Below the pieces are notes generated by a model. The model did no database searches. It had not been told where the DNA came from and saw nothing but the letters and a program-made list of their open reading frames with translations. Positions 34,531 to 38,569 of a stretch of 38,569 nucleotides of DNA are shown piece after piece; positions within the stretch are counted from its first letter, which is position 1, and every line of letters starts with the position of its first letter. The stretch lies in contig NW_003141819.1 in the NCBI RefSeq assembly GCF_000003605.2, forward strand, positions 155,593-194,161, read 5' to 3'. This DNA is from Saccoglossus kowalevskii. Its lineage: Eukaryota > Hemichordata > Enteropneusta > Harrimaniidae. The position numbers were made by a program, and so were the translations under genes.

Positions 34531-37035
34531 CCGTGCTGTAACTATACATTAACCTTCCTCAAATCTTGTTCCATTCATCAAGTTACTCCACTGATTTATC
34601 GGTATAGCGCCGCCACCGGGTGGCATATTGCAAATGACGGAATGATGTATGTTTCCAGGTGTTTGCATTCGTCACTTCAGTAATGATTCACATGTGTCGA
34701 TTACTTGCAAATAACAGTAATTTAATCACGTTCTCACACTGATGATAAATCTGTAATGGCTTCTTGTCCGTCATCTCAACAAGGCTGGATTATTACCAGA
34801 TCGGCAATGCTATTACACAGTGACAGATTGGGATACGAGTTTACATTCAACAAAATACAACATATTGTTTATATTGATTATTACTCTACGGAATCTAACA
34901 TTTCTAATTTCCAGTTTCATAATGTGAATCCATATTAAATATTTTAACACAACAATTTCCGTATATAAATCATGATACTTGCTATGATTAAATCTTTGTA
35001 AATTACGATATATCTATTTTCAACACAGGTTGAGATTAAAGTCTGAAGTTTGAAAAAGTTGTTATTTGTGAATTTATTCCAGAAGAAAAAAATGTCAAAA
35101 ACAATTACATATAAACATTACATTCGCCATGCCATTCACACGTTGTCCTTAAATCGTTTAAAATAAAAATATAATGCTAAGAACTGGTCAGTGATCCTCT
35201 AGCATAAAGTATAGGCACATTCTTATCTTGTATAGGAAACTATCTTTTTGCGATTTTTGTATAATAAAGTTCATGATCCATAGAGTATATCCCCCTTATG
35301 CGAATATGAAAAGTTTGGGAAAAAATGTGGAAGATAAATTTAAATATTAAGTTTGGCCATGCACATCTCCTGCCATACATTATTGTGTATCTATTACATA
35401 TTCATGGCTGATTGCTATTAATTCAGTGTTCTGTACGTAATGTGCTTACATGAGAAGCCGAGATATTGGCATGATCGCAGATCCATGGATTGTTTGTATA
35501 AATATCCAAATTATTCGGGTGCGAGGAGAAATAAAGTTGTCTTTTGAGTCATTCTATTCATGTTATAACGTAGCTGTATCCCCCGCACTTCAACGCATTC
35601 TTGTTAACTGAAACATCCAGGACGCGGCGACCATATGTTAATGAGTCCGTTGAATATATATAACTTGCAACCTTATTCAGTAGGTATATGAAGATACATG
35701 AAAACGTGTAGCTAACATATCACGGTTCACGTTCGTCACAATTAAATAATCCTTACGGCTGCATGGGTCGTTACTGACTATAATTTGCAAGGCTTCCATA
35801 TGCCTGAACTACGGTACGTGACAATGCTTGCTCCATCGCCCGCCACGTGTGTTTCATCGCATCCACACATCCTGGCACGCGAACTGACCGGAGACAACCC
35901 GAGGCGCCAAACATTTAGACCACTTTATACAGATAATAAGATCATGTCACACAAAATGACCACGTGACATTTGATTTTAATTTGTTTTTTTTTTTAGTTA
36001 TTTTCGCGACGGTGCCGTCATTGGTAATCAATCAATCAATCAATTAATTAATCTATAACCCTTCGTCTTTTACGGCATCCACTTCAGTCGCTTCATTGAC
36101 TCCCAAACACATTATCTTATGACCCCACTGATGTCATTTCTGTCCCTGGATGACGGCGATCTTGTCTTCCCCTGGGATAATTCCTGCCAAAAATAAGAAG
36201 GAATGCAGATAAGTATGTTACTATTAGCGTATATTCCATAAATCTGTGTAAAATTGTGCACTTGTAGATAGAATGCAGAGATAATTGACAGCTCGAGGAA
36301 TTATGAGCGACAACATGTACCTCAATTTTCGACCAGATATTTTATTTTGTCACGTTCGGTCGTTAACTGAGTATGCTGTTTTGACAGTACACAGCCAAAT
36401 TCGTCTACACTATCATGCACAGGCATTATCGCCGTGTTTACAACCCATTGGTGTCTTGAGGGCTAATGACAGCTGCACATTTCACACTTTTTTTCTCACG
36501 GTACCCTTTTCCTAGAGAATGCGCGCGATTCCAGTATTGAATCCCCCCCCCCAGAATTTGACTTTCCCAGGCATATTTCAGGTTTTAAATAATGTCCGGT
36601 TTGCATTGAAACTATGAGGCGGAGCCGAACTTCAGTCCCCAAATGACCGTTTGAGAGAACATGGTCGAACGAGCACGAATGTTCCGGGCCGACATAAACT
36701 GACAGTGCTGAGTAGACGGTCAAAAACAGTCGCTTGTTTTACAAGACAAGACACTTGAAAATCAAACCTTAATCAATTGTGTTTTTAAAGTGATCGAATA
36801 AATTTTTAACGGGATATATGATCAAACCGAAGTTGACAGGAGAATATAGAGCACATTAATTATTATAGTGAAAACAATGAGGCCTTGCCATTAAAGTATA
36901 TCTCGTTTCTACAATAGTTCATTATCTAAAAAAAACAAAGTACAATGTATAGGTGAACGGAACATAAGAAAAGGATTTTTTTTTGTATGCCTTATATGTT
37001 AATGTTTATTTATACTACTTACTTAAATTTGGTAA
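34531..37035. other. Noncoding stretch
   Basis: There is a CTCF-like GC patch near 34608-34625, a poly-T run near 35985, an AATC microsatellite and a poly-C run near 36543. A 76-codon plus frame at 36285-36515 is unlike any family I know. No gene is called. Confidence 0.5.
36026..36052 (+). repeat. (AATC)n/(AATT)n short microsatellite
   Basis: Four copies of AATC run into two of AATT. Confidence 0.85.
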
Positions 37036-37830
37036 TGTAATGATTGCGCGTGCGCAGTGACTGGTTGCGAAAACCGGTCATTCTGTCATGAATTTGTTTT
37101 CGCGTATTTGTTGACCGACTTAATTAGCTGATTATTAGCGAATTGCTGTGTTATGTCTGTCATCGTTTAGGTCTATTTGAAGTTTTGGACGGAACTTGGC
37201 TCAGTGTTTTGGAACTAATTACGAGATATCCGTCGCGATTCTGACAGTTGATATTCATAGTTATTAATGTAGTGAACGATTAATCAAAAGATATGACGTA
37301 TTCAGTACTTAGTGTGATTGGCTTTATGATTGAAGGTTACGCCCTAGAGTCTTTTTACTGCTTTGTAATTGGTTAGAGTTTTGAAAATGAATAAAGAGAG
37401 TTTGAGTTGGTCTTGGGGAGCACAGCACGATAGACGCAGTAGAGAGAGTGCAGTCCTAGAGAGTCGAGTCGAGTCCTGGAGAGACTTGGGGCGAGCCTTG
37501 ACGCAGTCTTGGGCGAGTCTTGGTTCAGCCTTGTGAGAGTCTTGGGGACTTTTCCCCAGGGCGCCGTGTCTTATAGAGTGCTCGAAAGACCGACTAAGAC
37601 GAGAGCTGAAACGTATTTCGTTGTGTGTGTCTTATTTGACTGTAAAGCTTAACTGACTTTCCCGATCCCGTACCTCAAGGGGACGAGATAGAGAGACGAG
37701 ACGAGTTTCGCCCCTGGCAAGTGTGGAGAACCCCGAGAGATTTTACCCCCGTGATAATTCTCACCTGAAGATAAAGTAAAGGCGTTATTCGCTGCTTTTG
37801 TTATTAGATATTCATGGGCATGTCCATGTT
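37036..37830 (+). mobile_element. LTR-like block (possible solo LTR) or gene promoter with first exon
   Basis: The block is distinct from its AT-rich surroundings. From left to right it has a palindromic TGCGCGTGCGCA (37045-37056, NRF1-like), two inverted CCAAT boxes (GATTGG at 37316, AATTGG at 37367), AATAAA at 37390-37395, then about 350 bp of GC-richer sequence with repeated GAGTCTTGG/GAGTCGAGTC units. CCAAT boxes, a poly(A) signal and a GC-rich tail in this order recall U3-R-U5 of a retroviral-type LTR. I could not fix TG...CA ends, a target duplication, a primer-binding site or any gag-pol frame beside it. A promoter and untranslated first exon of an off-window gene is the main alternative. 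Borders are approximate. Confidence 0.3.
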
Positions 37831-38529
37831 AAAGCATTATATGAGCAATATTATCAGAACAGATCGAGAACCATTGTTGATCAGTGAGCGACTTTTATTG
37901 TAACTCATTCGCTTGCTGGTTGGCAACATATGACGTCACAATGCGACGCCCTCTATTATTATAAACAGGTACACTTCACCAGAATACACGTATGATAATT
38001 TAGAGGACTGTCGTGAAAATTGAAAATCATGCACACAGTTGAGGAATTCACAATCATAGATCGAATACTAGTTCTGATGCATTTTGCTGTACAGTGAATT
38101 GGTTATATGATTAGAAATAAAAATATATCGAATTTTATATCGCTTCCCAATTGGGATAGAACATTTACTAGCTGCATAGAACCGTTGCAAGAAATGTATC
38201 ATACCATGGCAGTCATATCATGATCGAGTCCAACTTTCTTCCTAAGTAACTGTAAATTTTAGAGCTTTTTCCTGTCACATTATTTGAACAAAATTTGATT
38301 TATTGCCTGATTGATTTTGCGGTTTAATAATTGCCAGGAACAAGTTGTGTATGGAAGGCAGGATGTTGGAGGTGTTTAAATTTTGTTGTAAAACAGCTGG
38401 TCCGGGTTCAATGTAAGAGTAACTTGTACACTAGTTACTAATAGGTTCAGACGTTGGCAGTGTTTGACTATTGTAATTAAATTGTTTGAATTTAATGGCT
38501 TTCTTTGTATAAGGCTGAGTACCTACAAA
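37831..38529. other. Noncoding stretch
   Basis: A CRE palindrome TGACGTCA lies at 37931-37938, followed by ACGCCCTCTA. The rest is AT-rich with no feature recognised. Confidence 0.45.
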
Positions 38530-38569
38530 TTAAAGCGGGGGGTCGTCACCTGCGCACGCGCGGGAATTG
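38530..38569 (+). mobile_element. TTAA-flanked MITE, copy 3 (left end, cut by window edge)
   Basis: TTAA (38530-38533) is followed by AGCGGGGGGTCGTCACCTGC and then GCACGCGCGGG. The stretch GTCGTCACCTGCGCA is identical to copy 2 at 31765-31779. The remainder of the element lies beyond the window. Confidence 0.65.

Noticed and set aside
1-38569. CRISPR array, bacterial operon, rRNA gene or intact tRNA gene
   Set aside because: No regularly spaced conserved repeats with unique spacers, no dense same-strand frames, and no rRNA or complete cloverleaf sequence was seen on reading.

Overview
This window reads as nuclear DNA of an invertebrate animal. It is AT-rich (about one-third GC by eye), has very low coding density, and carries simple repeats, small terminal-inverted-repeat elements and a tRNA-derived SINE. 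No bacterial operon structure, rRNA gene, intact tRNA gene or CRISPR array was seen. The one gene I can name with confidence is a Twist-family bHLH transcription factor on the minus strand (4335-4925). It keeps the complete C-terminal Twist box (WR motif), which vertebrates and many marine invertebrates share. The left-edge repeat (GAC-rich run, then a hairpin ending in AGCTAAAAA) resembles repeats I associate with molluscs and other spiralians. A lophotrochozoan is therefore my best guess, but this is inference.

Layout. 1-195: tail of a dispersed repeat cut by the window edge. 200-3200: noncoding, with CAA and ATTT microsatellites. 3200-5340: the Twist locus. It has an uninterrupted coding exon, a predicted short 3'UTR intron (3863-4306), a possible poly(A) signal (3223-3228), and an upstream region with a CCAAT box, a perfect 9-bp inverted repeat and a CRE palindrome. 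5340-38569: about 33 kb in which I recognise no protein-coding gene. It holds scattered repeats: a tRNA-like SINE (12325-12460), a hAT-like MITE (13284-13452), a 20-bp CpG-rich tandem array (19141-19305), a decayed AT-rich 20-21-bp array (20044-20165), a MITE with YY1-like ends (28849-29025), a family of TTAA-flanked elements (31376-31666, 31754-31882 and one cut by the right edge at 38530), a 93-bp direct duplication (32481-32670), a pair of near-identical hairpins (34293-34317 and 34510-34530), and an LTR-like or promoter-like block (about 37036-37830).

How it fits together. A single developmental regulator beside a long non-coding stretch is the usual arrangement for a gene with distal enhancers. 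The palindromes TGACGTCA (seven copies) and CACGTG (thirteen) occur more often than base composition predicts, and several repeat families carry motifs resembling NRF1, YY1 or E-box sites. These are sequence-level observations; regulatory function is not shown. No new enzymatic or defence system was found. The most unusual material is the repeat families and the palindrome enrichment.
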